A DNA stretch of 34,121 nucleotides, from the NCBI GenBank assembly GCA_903839035.1, contig CAIMAQ010000020.1, positions 1-34,121 of the forward strand, read 5' to 3'. Below are positions 1 to 8,001 of this stretch, one piece after another. This stretch comes from an uncultured Opitutia bacterium. GTDB taxonomy: Bacteria > Verrucomicrobiota > Verrucomicrobiia > Opitutales > Opitutaceae. The translations under genes and the position numbers were made by a program. Numbering within the stretch: the stretch's first letter is position 1; each line of letters starts with the position of its first letter. The notes beneath the pieces were generated by a model that saw nothing but the letters and a program-made list of their open reading frames with translations, was not told the origin of the DNA and ran no database searches.

Positions 1-1110
1 GGCCTTGGGTGCGCGCAGCACCGCGACCGCGCTGACGACGGCATAGATCAGCGCGAGGCCAAGCAGGCAGCGTCCGGCGGAGATCCATGGCAGCACCTTG
101 ACCGCAACGACCCCCAGCCCCGCCGTCAGCCCGCCGAGCAGGAGCCAACGCCGGACAGTGCCGGTCGCGCGGTCCACCCGCCACGCGCCGGCCCCGATCA
201 CCGCGATCAGTAAGAGTGCGAGCAGTGTCGCCGCGGCATGCTGCAGCGCGTGCGGTCCGGGCTGGTCAAAACCGAGGAAGCCCGTCTGCACCGGGTCGCC
301 GATGAAGCGTGTCGAGGTGGCCGCGTTCAGCCAGGCGCGACAGGCGAATGGCCCCGCCTGGGCCCACCGCACCTGCGTCGAAAAATAGACGGCAAATCCC
401 GCCGTCGGCAGCACCGCGCCCACCAGCCAGGCTCCGATCGCCGGCCGGCCCAGCGGACGCCGGGACCAGCGTTGCCCAATGAACGCGACGCCCGTGACCA
501 GCCCCGCCGCCAGCACGATCTCCGGCTTCAGCACCGCACTGAGCCCGAACAACAGGCCGGCGACAAAACTCCGCCGCGGCGTCGCCGCTTCCAACCAGCC
601 GGACAGCACCGCCACCAGCAGCAGGCACACCAGCAGCCCGTGCGTGGCCTCGTGCGCGTACGGGGTGGCGTAGTTGTAATTGCCGATGCCCACGAGTTGG
701 GAAAAACCGAAGACGGTGATGAAGACCGCCGCCGACACCCACGCCGCGCCTGGCCCCCACGCCCGGCGGAACAAGCGGTAAATCACCGCGAGGATCGCGG
801 TGAAGACGACCAGGTTGGCGGTCACGAGCACCATCAGGCCCGGGCCGAACAGCTTGAACAGCCCCGCGTTGAAATACTGCGACAGTGGTCCGTAGAAATC
901 ATCCACATCGCGGTAAAGCACCGCCCCGTTCGCCAGCCGCCACGGCAGGTAGAGTTCGCGCCCAAAGTCGATCAGCGGGTCCGGCCATTTGCGCCACGAC
1001 ACCGCCAGAAAGTAAACCACCAGGCCCGCGAGCACCGCCAGCCCCAGCCATTCCGACGCCGACACCGGCGAAGGCCGGGCCGCGGACGGGGGTGCGCTCG
1101 CTTTCTTCAT
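1..1110 (-). CDS. GT-C-like multi-pass membrane protein, C-terminus cut by window edge
   Basis: The reverse strand stays open from an ATG at 1110 to the window edge (370 residues, no stop), so the gene is truncated at its 3' end. After a short polar, proline-rich start come many hydrophobic helices. Near residues 50-85 lies the pattern DFGRELYLPWRLANG, then LYRDV, then YGPL. This acidic N-terminal loop after the first helix followed by GPL is typical of ArnT/PMT-like (GT39, GT-C fold) polyprenyl-sugar-dependent glycosyltransferases and their uncharacterised relatives. The inferred role is transfer of a sugar to lipid or protein at the inner membrane; donor and acceptor cannot be read. It is divergent from the secreted-protein gene on its right. 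No purine-rich ribosome binding site precedes the ATG. The family call rests on pattern only. Confidence 0.72.
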   Translation of the reverse strand, partial: MKKASAPPSAARPSPVSASEWLGLAVLAGLVVYFLAVSWRKWPDPLIDFGRELYLPWRLANGAVLYRDVDDFYGPLSQYFNAGLFKLFGPGLMVLVTANLVVFTAILAVIYRLFRRAWGPGAAWVSAAVFITVFGFSQLVGIGNYNYATPYAHEATHGLLVCLLLVAVLSGWLEAATPRRSFVAGLLFGLSAVLKPEIVLAAGLVTGVAFIGQRWSRRPLGRPAIGAWLVGAVLPTAGFAVYFSTQVRWAQAGPFACRAWLNAATSTRFIGDPVQTGFLGFDQPGPHALQHAAATLLALLLIAVIGAGAWRVDRATGTVRRWLLLGGLTAGLGVVAVKVLPWISAGRCLLGLALIYAVVSAVAVLRAPKA

Positions 1111-1258
1111 GCCTCTTTCTGGAATCCGCCGCGGGGCAGTCAAGGCGCGGCTGACCCGGCCACCGGCACCGGGGAGCCTCCGCCATGATTTCCCGTTGAC
1201 GGGCCGGAGGCGGGAAACCCAACCTCCGCCTGAAGCGTCGCAGGAAACACCCCCACAC

Positions 1259-2014
1259 TTGATAAAACGCCTCCATCCCCTGCTGCTCACCGGCGCCCTG
1301 TTGTTCACCCTCACCGTCCGGGCGCAGGAATCCAGCACGACCCTGGACATCAACGTCCGCTCGGGCGTGAACTGGGATGAGCAGCAGAAGCGCGACCACG
1401 ATCCGGCCTATGGGCCGGACGCGAAACGGGGCCGCAATTTTTACCTGGTGCGGGTCTCGGAGGAAAAGACCGGCGAGCGTCTGGTGCGCCCGATCGATGC
1501 GCGCGCCCTGGCCCAACAGGTGGCCGCGCAGCTCGAGGCCCACGGGTTTCACGCCATCCGGCCGGGCCAGAAGCCCGAGATCGTGATCACGGTGAAATAC
1601 GGCCGCGGCCTGCTGTCCAATCCCTACACCAACTCCGAGGACGACAAGGAGCACACCGGCTTGTCGGACACCGGCGGGATGCAGATCTGGCCCACCCACG
1701 AGCATTTCGTCGGGCTGAATGAAAAGCTCATCCGGATGAGCTACGAAAAGCTCTTCGTCCAGGTCCGCGCCTGGGAATACCCCCCGCCGGCCAACCCGAA
1801 GAAAAAGGAGAAGCTGTTGTGGATGACGACGATGTTCGTCGACGATCCCGACCACCGCGACCTGAACCAGATCGCCGGCAAGATGCTCGAGCAGGGCGCC
1901 CCGTATTTTGACCGCCACATCGGCCGGGAGCAGGAGGTCATCATCAACACCGCCGCCCCCGCAGGCCACGTGAACGTCGGCCCGGTGGAGGTCGTGAAGG
2001 ACCCGAAGAAGTAG
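1259..2014 (+). CDS. secreted hypothetical protein, paralog of the gene at 3496
   Basis: The protein has 251 residues from a TTG start. The frame is open from an ATG at 1109, but aligning the protein with its paralog at 3496 places the true start at the TTG, where LIKRLHPLL begins a signal peptide ending at VRAQ. The mature part shares with the paralog TTLDINVRSGVN, LEAHGF, an ITVKYGRG strand, NPY, VQVRAWEY, LWMTTMFVDDPDHRDLNQI, and a C-terminal GHVNVGPVEVVKDPKK. I do not recognise the family. The layout of signal peptide, charged segment, beta strand and long C-terminal part weakly recalls DUF4136-type periplasmic proteins, but the lipobox cysteine is absent. It is probably periplasmic. The upstream sequence has a TTGACG box at 1196. 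Confidence 0.8.
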   Translation: MIKRLHPLLLTGALLFTLTVRAQESSTTLDINVRSGVNWDEQQKRDHDPAYGPDAKRGRNFYLVRVSEEKTGERLVRPIDARALAQQVAAQLEAHGFHAIRPGQKPEIVITVKYGRGLLSNPYTNSEDDKEHTGLSDTGGMQIWPTHEHFVGLNEKLIRMSYEKLFVQVRAWEYPPPANPKKKEKLLWMTTMFVDDPDHRDLNQIAGKMLEQGAPYFDRHIGREQEVIINTAAPAGHVNVGPVEVVKDPKK

Positions 2015-2053
2015 GCCGCCGGTCACGGTGGAAATTTCGTCACGGGTGGGCGG

Positions 2054-2081
2054 TTGACGCGCGGGCCCTGACCGGCATAAC
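2054..2081 (+). promoter_or_regulatory. putative RpoD promoter of the MFS gene
   Basis: TTGACG at 2054-2059 and CATAAC at 2076-2081 are separated by 16 bases and lie about 30 bases before the transporter ATG. The match to TTGACA/TATAAT is 5 of 6 and 4 of 6. This is a pattern match only. Confidence 0.4.
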
Positions 2082-2111
2082 CGGGCCCACTTCCGCCACC
2101 CCGCGCCCCAC

Positions 2112-3416
2112 ATGACCCCACCCCTCTCCGCCCAGATTCCGCCGGCCAATTCCCCGCGCCGCGTGCTGCTGGCCAGCCTGGCGGGGACCACGATCGAGTT
2201 TTTCGACTTCTACATCTTCGCGACGGCGGCGGTGCTGGTCTTCCCGAAGCAGTTTTTTCCCGCCTCCGATCCCGCGGCGGCCACGTTGCAGTCGCTCGCG
2301 ACCTTTGCCCTCGCGTTTTTCGCCCGGCCAATCGGATCGGTGGTGTTCGGGCATTTCGGCGACCGCATCGGGCGCAAGGCCACGCTGGTCGCCGCGCTGC
2401 TCACGATGGGCGTCTCCACCGTGGCGATCGGTCTGCTCCCGACCTACGCCTCGATCGGCATGCTCGCGCCGCTGTTGCTCGCCGCTTGCCGCTTCGGCCA
2501 AGGCCTCGGGCTCGGCGGCGAATGGGGCGGCGCGGTGCTGCTCGCGACGGAAAACGCCCCGCCGGGAAAACGCGCGTGGTACGGGATGTTTCCGCAGCTC
2601 GGCGCCCCGCTGGGGTTCCTCGCGTCGGGCGGCATCTTCCTGCTGCTGTCGTCCACGCTGACGGATGCGCAGTTCCTGAGCTTCGGCTGGCGAATTCCGT
2701 TTGTCGCCAGCAGCGTGCTGGTGCTCGTCGGGTTGTATGTGCGACTGAAGATCACGGAGACGCCGGTGTTCCAGCAGACGGTGCAGCAGCACACCCGCGT
2801 GGCGGTGCCCTTCGTGGATGTGTGCCGGCATCACGCCCGGGCCGTCGTGCTCGGGACCGTGATGGCCCTCGCAACCTTCGTGCTGTTTTACCTGCTCACC
2901 GTGTTTTGCCTGAGCTGGGGCACCAGCAAACTGGGCTACACGCGCGGGCAGTTCCTCGTTTACCAGATGATCGGCGTCCTGTTTTTCGCGCTGCTGATCC
3001 CGGTTTCCGCCGTCCTGGCCGACCGCCACGGCCGGCGGCGCACCCTGATGCTGGTCTCGGCCGGCATCATCCTGTTCGGGCTGGGCTTCGGCCCGCTGTT
3101 CAGTGCCGGACCAAATGGCGTGGTGCTGACGCTCATCATTGGCTTCGCCCTGATGGGTGCGACCTACGGGCCGTTAGGCACGGTCCTGTCAGAACTCTTT
3201 CCCCCGGCGGTGCGCTACACGGGGTCATCCCTGAGCTTCAATCTCGCCGGCATCTTCGGCGCCTCGCTGGCACCCTACCTCGCCACCTGGCTGGCCCTGC
3301 ACCACGGTCTGCCAGCAGTGGGCTGGTATCTCGGCGGCGCAGCCCTGCTGACCCTGCTCGCCCTCGCCCTGAGCCGGGAAACCCGCGACGACGACTATAC
3401 GGGGAAAGCGGGCTGA
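2112..3416 (+). CDS. MFS transporter, metabolite:H+ symporter (MHS) type
   Basis: This 434-residue protein has about 12 hydrophobic helices. Residues 20-45 carry the MHS-family hallmark GTTIEFFDFYIFATAA in helix 1, followed by the MFS loop 2-3 signature FGHFGDRIGRKATL. A second cytoplasmic loop holds ADRHGRRR, the repeat of that signature in the second half. The family includes ShiA (shikimate), ProP (proline/betaine) and KgtP (2-oxoglutarate) and drives uptake of small carboxylates or zwitterions with protons. The substrate cannot be predicted here. The gene stands alone between two paralogous secreted-protein genes on the same strand, which suggests insertion into, or growth of, a duplicated locus. 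Its length is normal and its end complete. The ATG is preceded by the C-rich leader gcgccccac rather than a Shine-Dalgarno sequence. Confidence 0.9.
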   Translation: MTPPLSAQIPPANSPRRVLLASLAGTTIEFFDFYIFATAAVLVFPKQFFPASDPAAATLQSLATFALAFFARPIGSVVFGHFGDRIGRKATLVAALLTMGVSTVAIGLLPTYASIGMLAPLLLAACRFGQGLGLGGEWGGAVLLATENAPPGKRAWYGMFPQLGAPLGFLASGGIFLLLSSTLTDAQFLSFGWRIPFVASSVLVLVGLYVRLKITETPVFQQTVQQHTRVAVPFVDVCRHHARAVVLGTVMALATFVLFYLLTVFCLSWGTSKLGYTRGQFLVYQMIGVLFFALLIPVSAVLADRHGRRRTLMLVSAGIILFGLGFGPLFSAGPNGVVLTLIIGFALMGATYGPLGTVLSELFPPAVRYTGSSLSFNLAGIFGASLAPYLATWLALHHGLPAVGWYLGGAALLTLLALALSRETRDDDYTGKAG

Positions 3417-3495
3417 CCCTCCGGTGCTTCAAGTTGACGCGTTTCCCGCCAAAATTCCATTTTCCGCGCAGAATGGCCCTTGGGAGAACCGCCCC

Positions 3496-4257
3496 GTGAT
3501 CAAACCCCCGCTGTTAGCCTGGCTCGCGGCCGCCCTGCTTTTTTTCCCGCTCGCGCGGGCCCAGGAAAACACGACTGCACTGGATATCAGCGTGCGGTCG
3601 GGCATCGACATGGGTGAGCACCACAAGCGGAAGCATGACCTCGCCTATGCCCGGGATATTTCCAAGCACCTGACCATCTACCTGCTCGCCTCGGTCTCGC
3701 CGCATCCGTCGGTCGCCGCACTGATCAAGGAGGTCAATGCCATCGCCATCGCCCGGGAGTTGAACCGCCAACTCGAGGCCCACGGCTTCAAGCCCGTGCA
3801 GCCGGACCAGATACCCCAGATTATCATCACCGTCGAGTATGGCCGGGGCTACCTGCCCAATCCCTATTCCGACGACGATATTGGCAAGGCGCACAACAAC
3901 CTGACGAACAGTGACAAGTTTCACCCCTGGCCCGTGAATGAGATCTTCTTCTCCATCGGAGAGGAGATGAAGCGCCAGCGGGCGGACGAAGAAAAACTCA
4001 TCATCCAGGTCCGCGCCTGGCGCTACTCGCCGGATCCGAACACCAAGCCGGTGATGCTGTGGATGACGACCATGAACGTCGACGACCCCGACCACCGTGA
4101 CCTGAACGAAATTTACCAGCAGCTGCTCGCCGCCGGGGCGCCGCACTTCGACCAGCCGATTGACCACGACCACGAGGTGATCATCCGGGACGAGGTGCCC
4201 GAGGGCCATGTGAAGGTCGGCCCCCTCGAGGTCGTAAAGGACCCGAAGTCCAAGTAG
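3496..4257 (+). CDS. secreted hypothetical protein, paralog of the gene at 1259
   Basis: This 253-residue protein starts at a GTG chosen because it begins directly with a signal peptide (VIKPPLLAWLAAALLFFPL, cleavage after ARAQ) and matches the paralog. The mature protein aligns along its whole length with the product at 1259: TALDISVRSGID, LEAHGFKPVQ, IITVEYGRGYLPNPY, VQVRAWRY, LWMTTMNVDDPDHRDLNEI, and GHVKVGPLEVVKDPKSK. Differences cluster near residues 60-85, where this copy has extra residues, and around the middle acidic loop. It is likely periplasmic. The function is unknown. A TTGACG box lies at 3434, and a purine-rich GGGAGA sits about 8 bases before the GTG, one of the few possible ribosome-binding sites in the window. 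Confidence 0.82.
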   Translation: MIKPPLLAWLAAALLFFPLARAQENTTALDISVRSGIDMGEHHKRKHDLAYARDISKHLTIYLLASVSPHPSVAALIKEVNAIAIARELNRQLEAHGFKPVQPDQIPQIIITVEYGRGYLPNPYSDDDIGKAHNNLTNSDKFHPWPVNEIFFSIGEEMKRQRADEEKLIIQVRAWRYSPDPNTKPVMLWMTTMNVDDPDHRDLNEIYQQLLAAGAPHFDQPIDHDHEVIIRDEVPEGHVKVGPLEVVKDPKSK

Positions 4258-4261
4258 GACC

Positions 4262-4282
4262 GCCCTCCCGTCGTCCCGTCGT
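4262..4282. repeat. tandem CCGTCGT words
   Basis: The spacer between two convergent genes contains CCCGTCGT twice in tandem. The same word recurs at 25951-25967, in the gap before mreB. See the findings on word-built spacers. Confidence 0.5.
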
Positions 4283-4288
4283 CAGGCT

Positions 4289-4537
4289 TCAGTTGGTGCC
4301 GGCCGGCGGCTTCTTCGTCGCGTAGAACGGCAGCAGCGTCTTGAGGTGGCCCTGCACGATGGCGCCGATCGTCTCGGCGGGCAGCAGTCCCTTGTGCAGC
4401 TCGAAGACCGCCACGAGGAGCGCGAGTTCGATGTCCGTCTTTTTCGGACTCACCGCCTTCATCGCCGCGAGCAGCTCGAGCGCCTTTTTCTCGGCGTTTT
4501 TGTAGTCTTGGAAGTTCTGGTCAGAGGGCGTGGCCAT
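4289..4537 (-). CDS. small hypothetical helical protein (82 aa)
   Basis: The 82-residue product is hydrophilic at both ends with an alanine/leucine-rich helical middle (KKALELLAAMKAVSP, then IELALLVAVFELHKG). There is no signal peptide, no cysteine and no recognisable motif. Codon use fits the surrounding genes, and the opposite strand offers only a poor frame, so I take it as real. It is convergent with the secreted-protein gene ending at 4257. The stretch between them holds the tandem word CCGTCGTCCCGTCGTC, and upstream of its ATG lies a run of AGCTTTCAGC-like words. The function is unknown. Confidence 0.6.
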   Translation of the reverse strand: MATPSDQNFQDYKNAEKKALELLAAMKAVSPKKTDIELALLVAVFELHKGLLPAETIGAIVQGHLKTLLPFYATKKPPAGTN

Positions 4538-4635
4538 GGGGGTAAGCTTTCAGCGGTCAGCTATCAGCCGTCAACGGCGGACCCATTGCGAAGCGGCTGA
4601 ACGAGCAGACCGCAGATTGCTGAGGCATGCGCAGC

Positions 4636-4866
4636 TCACCCACGCGCCGGCATCTCCAGCGGAATGATCGCATGGCGGCGGAGCTCGACGCCGCGCAGGA
4701 AAGTCACGATGGCGCGTTCGCCGATGCGGTCACCCGGGAGCAGCTTGTGCAGCGCGTCCACCGCCGGATGCGCCGCAGCCACGGCGCCGGAAACCGCATG
4801 GGAGGACGCATCGATCAGGGATTCATCGGAGGACGCGGCGGGAGAGGTGGAGAGCAGGGCGCCCAT
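4636..4866 (-). pseudogene. probable C-terminal remnant of an HtrA/DegP-like PDZ domain
   Basis: The reverse frame encodes 76 residues from an ATG at 4866. Its second half (VDALHKLLPGDRIGERAIV, then TFLRGVELRRHAIIPLE) resembles the end of the PDZ domain in S1C trypsin-like peptidases, where the usual pattern is a 'VDDLH..L....IG....LTVLR...L...V.P.E' stretch. The first half is low-complexity (alanine/serine-rich) and carries no carboxylate-binding loop or protease domain. The frame stays open a little further upstream (ALPEFLRSFRGI) before running under the divergent DUF2891 gene. I infer a decayed protease fragment that lost its catalytic part. It may instead be a small orphan protein or chance. 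The opposite-strand frame at 4627-4899 is less protein-like. Confidence 0.38.
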
Positions 4867-4949
4867 GATGCCGCGGAACGAGCGAAGGAACTCCGGTAAT
4901 GCAAATCCGCCGCACTCGACGCCGCCGGGATTTTTCGTTCTCGTCGGCC

Positions 4950-5981
4950 ATGCCTTCCCTGCTGGATCTCACCCGCGCCTCCGCCTTTGCCCGGCTCGCG
5001 TTGCACGGGATTGACCGCGAATACCCCAACAAGCCGGCGGAAGTGCTGCGCGGCCCGGCGGACATTATGAGTCCGGCGGCCATGCACCCGGCGTTTTATG
5101 GCTGCTTCGACTGGCACTCGGCGGTGCACGGGCATTGGCTCCTGGTCCGGCTGCTGCGGGTCTGCCCCGGGCTGCCGGAGGCCGCGGAGATTCGCGCCCG
5201 GCTGGGCGCCCACCTCACCGCGCCGAATCTCGCGACGGAGGCGGCGTACTTCGAGCCAAGGGAAAACCGGGGCTTTGAACGGATGTATGGCTGGGCGTGG
5301 GCGCTGCGGCTCGCGACCGAACTGAAAACCTGGGCAGATGCAGACGCCATCATCTGGGCGAAAAACCTCGTGCCACTGGAGAAAAAACTGGCGGCCCTGG
5401 TCCGGGATTTCCTGCCGCGGCTCACCTATCCCGTGCGCACCGGGCTGCATCCCGACACGGCTTTCGCGCTGGGGCAGATCCTGGACTATGCCCGGGCGGT
5501 GGGCGACGCGGGGCTGGAACACTTGGTCGTCACGCGGGCGCGGCATTACTATCTCGCCGATCGCAACTACCCGCTGAATTACGAGCCCTCGGGCGAGGAT
5601 TTTTTCTCCGCCGGCCTGAACGTGGCGGATGTCATGCGGCGCGTGCTGCCGCCGGCGGAGTTTTCCGCGTGGCTGGAGGGGTTCATCCCCGGGCTGCGGA
5701 GTGGCGAGCTGGGCGCATGGGGCCGGCCCGCGGAAGTCAGCGATCCCACCGACGGCCGCATCATCCACCTGGCCGGCCTGAACCTGAACCGGGCGTGGAA
5801 CCTGCGCGGCGTCCTTGCCGCGCTGGCGGCCACCGACCCGCGACGGTCCGTCCTCGAATCATCGCTGCACACGCACGCCGCGGCGGGTTTGCAGTACGTG
5901 TTCAGCGGGCACTACGAGGGCGAACATTGGCTGGCGACCTTTGCCGTCTACCACGTTTCCCACGCCGGGCTGCAGCCCTAG
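4950..5981 (+). CDS. DUF2891 family protein
   Basis: The 343-residue protein matches the DUF2891 pattern throughout. The N-terminal LTRASAFARLALHGIDREYP leads to MHPAFYGCFDWHSAVHGHW, with conserved His and Asp residues, near residues 47-65. Later come FERMYGWAWALRLATEL, the HPDTAFALGQILDYA stretch, and FLSPC-region equivalents around the GEDFFSAGLNVADVMRRVL segment. The ATG at 4950 is preferred over the upstream ATG at 4899, because the family begins at this point and the extra residues are arginine-rich noise. No signal peptide or metal motif other than the histidine cluster is evident. The fold is expected to be an all-helical alpha/alpha toroid and the biochemical role is unknown. The cytochrome gene follows within about 60 bases on the same strand, so the two may be co-transcribed. 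Confidence 0.85.
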   Translation: MPSLLDLTRASAFARLALHGIDREYPNKPAEVLRGPADIMSPAAMHPAFYGCFDWHSAVHGHWLLVRLLRVCPGLPEAAEIRARLGAHLTAPNLATEAAYFEPRENRGFERMYGWAWALRLATELKTWADADAIIWAKNLVPLEKKLAALVRDFLPRLTYPVRTGLHPDTAFALGQILDYARAVGDAGLEHLVVTRARHYYLADRNYPLNYEPSGEDFFSAGLNVADVMRRVLPPAEFSAWLEGFIPGLRSGELGAWGRPAEVSDPTDGRIIHLAGLNLNRAWNLRGVLAALAATDPRRSVLESSLHTHAAAGLQYVFSGHYEGEHWLATFAVYHVSHAGLQP

Positions 5982-6039
5982 CAAGGCGGGCCGTGGAAAA
6001 TGCTTTGCACCAGCTGACATCGCCGGTTGGCTGCAAGGC

Positions 6040-7968
6040 GTGGCAACCCCACAGCCCAACGACCAACCGACCGCTCAACCCACGAGGGCATACTTGTGGG
6101 TGAAGCCCTTGGGCTACCTCGCCCTGGCCTGGGGAGTGACCCTGACGGCCATTTCCCTGCTCACCGGCAGCTGGCAGAGCACCCCGCCAAAGAACCGGCC
6201 GATCAAACAGCTGACGCCGGAATATACCTCGTCCGATTCCTGTCAGTCCTGCCATCCCGGCAATTACGCCAGCTGGCACGTGTCCTTCCACCGCACTATG
6301 ACCCAGGTGGCGTCCATCGAGAACGTCGCCACGAACATGGATGGGCTCAACCTCAGTTTCAACGGGACGGATTATCGCGTCGAACGGAAGGGCCCGGCTT
6401 ATTTTGTCCGGAGCAAGCCGACGGAAGCGCCGGAGGAGGCTTTCGGCCCGCGGGTGCAGATCGTCCTGCTCACGGGCTCGCACAACCTGCAGATTTTCTG
6501 GACGGAGACGGGCGAGAACCGGACGCTCGGCCAACTCCCCTTCGCCTATGTCGTGGCCGAGAAAAAATGGGCGCCGATGGAGCACACCTTCCTCGTCCCG
6601 CCCGGGCCCGGCCAAGTTTACCAAAACGGCGACTGGAATGTGGCCTGTTACAACTGCCACGTGACGCAGGGCCGCCAGCGGTTCGTGGCCAAGGACAAAT
6701 ACGACTCGCAGGTGAGCGATTTCGGCATCTCCTGCGAGGCCTGTCACAGCGGGGGGCGCGAGCACATCGAGAAGAACCGCAACCCCCTCCGCCGCTTCGC
6801 CCTGCACTGGTCGGAGGGCGAGGACAAGACCATCGCCAACCCGGGGCGCATGGACGGACCGACCTCCTCCCTCGTCTGCGGACAGTGTCACAGCATCTGG
6901 GCGTTTAAAAACCCGGCGGTAGAGATCCCCTGGAGCCGGGGCGGCGCCCAATATCGCCCGGGTGACAAGGAACTCGATTCACGCTGGGTGGTGCAGCCGA
7001 CCACGACCGACCACCCGGAGGAACGCGAGGCGCTGCTGAAATCGGAACCACATTTTATGAACGCGCGCTTCTGGGGTGACGGCATGGTGCGCGTGACCGG
7101 CCGCGAGCTGAACGGCGTGCTCGCCTCGCCCTGCTACCAAGGCAAAAAATTCTCCTGTCTGTCGTGTCACGAGATGCATCCGGCCCAGACCGACGCCGCC
7201 TCCCTGCACGACTGGGCGCGCTCGCAGCAGATGAAGCCCGAGGTGACGACCAACCAGTCGTGCCTCCAGTGCCATCCCGGGTTGAAAACTCCGACCGCTC
7301 TCACGGCCCACACCCACCACCCGGTGGAGTCAACCGGCAGCACCTGCTACAACTGCCACATGCCGCACACGACCTACGGTCTCCTGCGCGCCATCCGCAG
7401 CCACCAGATTTCGAACCCGAGCGTGCGCGAAAGCATTGAGCTCGGCCGGCCCAACGCCTGCAACCTCTGCCATCTCGACCAGTCCCTGGCGTGGACGGCG
7501 GACCGGCTCTCCGCCTGGTACGGACAAAAATCCCCGGCGCTCTCTGCCGACGATCACGCGCTCTCGGCGGGCGTGCAATGGCTGCTCAAGGGCGATGCCG
7601 AGCAGCGCCTGCTCGTGGCATGGAGCATGGGCTGGGCGCCCGCACAAAAGGCCTCGGGTCGCGACTGGCTCTATCCGTTCCTCGCGTTCGAGCTCAATGA
7701 CCCGTACGCCGCGGTGCGCTTCGCCTCCTGGAAATCGCTCCAGTCACTGCCGGGTTTTTCGGGCTATGACTTTGACTACACCGTCGCGGACGGGAAGCAG
7801 AAGGAGGCGGTGGCGCTGACCTACCGGAAATGGTGGTTCGAGCAACGCAACCAACAGGGCGGCTACCGGCCCGAGACGCTGCTCGAGGTGGACGGCTCGT
7901 TCCGCCAGGACCTGCTCGACCGGATGCTGCAGGAGCGCAACCACCGGAAAGTTTATCTCGCCGAATAA
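6040..7968 (+). CDS. octaheme c-type cytochrome with helical C-terminal domain
   Basis: From a GTG at 6040 the product has 642 residues. One N-terminal helix (about residues 21-43) serves as a signal anchor. Eight CXXCH heme sites follow at residues 68 (CQSCH), 203 (CYNCH), 232 (CEACH), 280 (CGQCH), 373 (CLSCH), 408 (CLQCH), 436 (CYNCH) and 474 (CNLCH). Between the first two lies HRTMTQVA, a stretch I associate with large Verrucomicrobia/Planctomycetes multiheme proteins. Residues 490-640 have no heme site and look like a helical-repeat (HEAT-type) domain. The inferred role is periplasmic electron transfer, or reduction or oxidation of a small N or S compound, as in octaheme reductases. Heme spacing alone does not assign it to the HAO or tetrathionate-reductase groups. 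No start is certain: the TTG at 6094 has GAGGG six bases upstream and would remove 18 residues. The next gene probably shares the transcript. Confidence 0.88.
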   Translation: MATPQPNDQPTAQPTRAYLWVKPLGYLALAWGVTLTAISLLTGSWQSTPPKNRPIKQLTPEYTSSDSCQSCHPGNYASWHVSFHRTMTQVASIENVATNMDGLNLSFNGTDYRVERKGPAYFVRSKPTEAPEEAFGPRVQIVLLTGSHNLQIFWTETGENRTLGQLPFAYVVAEKKWAPMEHTFLVPPGPGQVYQNGDWNVACYNCHVTQGRQRFVAKDKYDSQVSDFGISCEACHSGGREHIEKNRNPLRRFALHWSEGEDKTIANPGRMDGPTSSLVCGQCHSIWAFKNPAVEIPWSRGGAQYRPGDKELDSRWVVQPTTTDHPEEREALLKSEPHFMNARFWGDGMVRVTGRELNGVLASPCYQGKKFSCLSCHEMHPAQTDAASLHDWARSQQMKPEVTTNQSCLQCHPGLKTPTALTAHTHHPVESTGSTCYNCHMPHTTYGLLRAIRSHQISNPSVRESIELGRPNACNLCHLDQSLAWTADRLSAWYGQKSPALSADDHALSAGVQWLLKGDAEQRLLVAWSMGWAPAQKASGRDWLYPFLAFELNDPYAAVRFASWKSLQSLPGFSGYDFDYTVADGKQKEAVALTYRKWWFEQRNQQGGYRPETLLEVDGSFRQDLLDRMLQERNHRKVYLAE

Positions 7969-8001
7969 GCCCCTGAAACCCCGGGCCCAACCCCTTTTCC
8001 C

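Noticed and set aside
238-1188. Forward-strand open frame of 316 codons at the left edge
   Set aside because: Its product is Arg/His/Pro/Gln-rich without motifs. The reverse-strand frame has membrane helices and GT-C-like patterns.
2040-3029. Long reverse-strand open frame across the MFS gene (329 codons)
   Set aside because: It is rich in Arg, Glu, Gln and His and has no motif. It is a shadow of the transporter gene, which has clear MHS motifs.
4627-4899. Forward-strand open frame opposite the PDZ-like remnant
   Set aside because: It is Arg/Gly/His-rich with no recognisable pattern, while the reverse frame has a PDZ-like ending.
5815-6039. Extension of the cytochrome frame to an ATG at 5815
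   Set aside because: It would overlap the end of the DUF2891 gene and adds only Arg/Pro/Ser-rich sequence without a signal peptide.
6040-7968. Assignment of the octaheme cytochrome to hydroxylamine oxidoreductase or tetrathionate reductase
   Set aside because: The number of hemes agrees but no catalytic signature (such as the HAO cross-link tyrosine) could be identified by eye.
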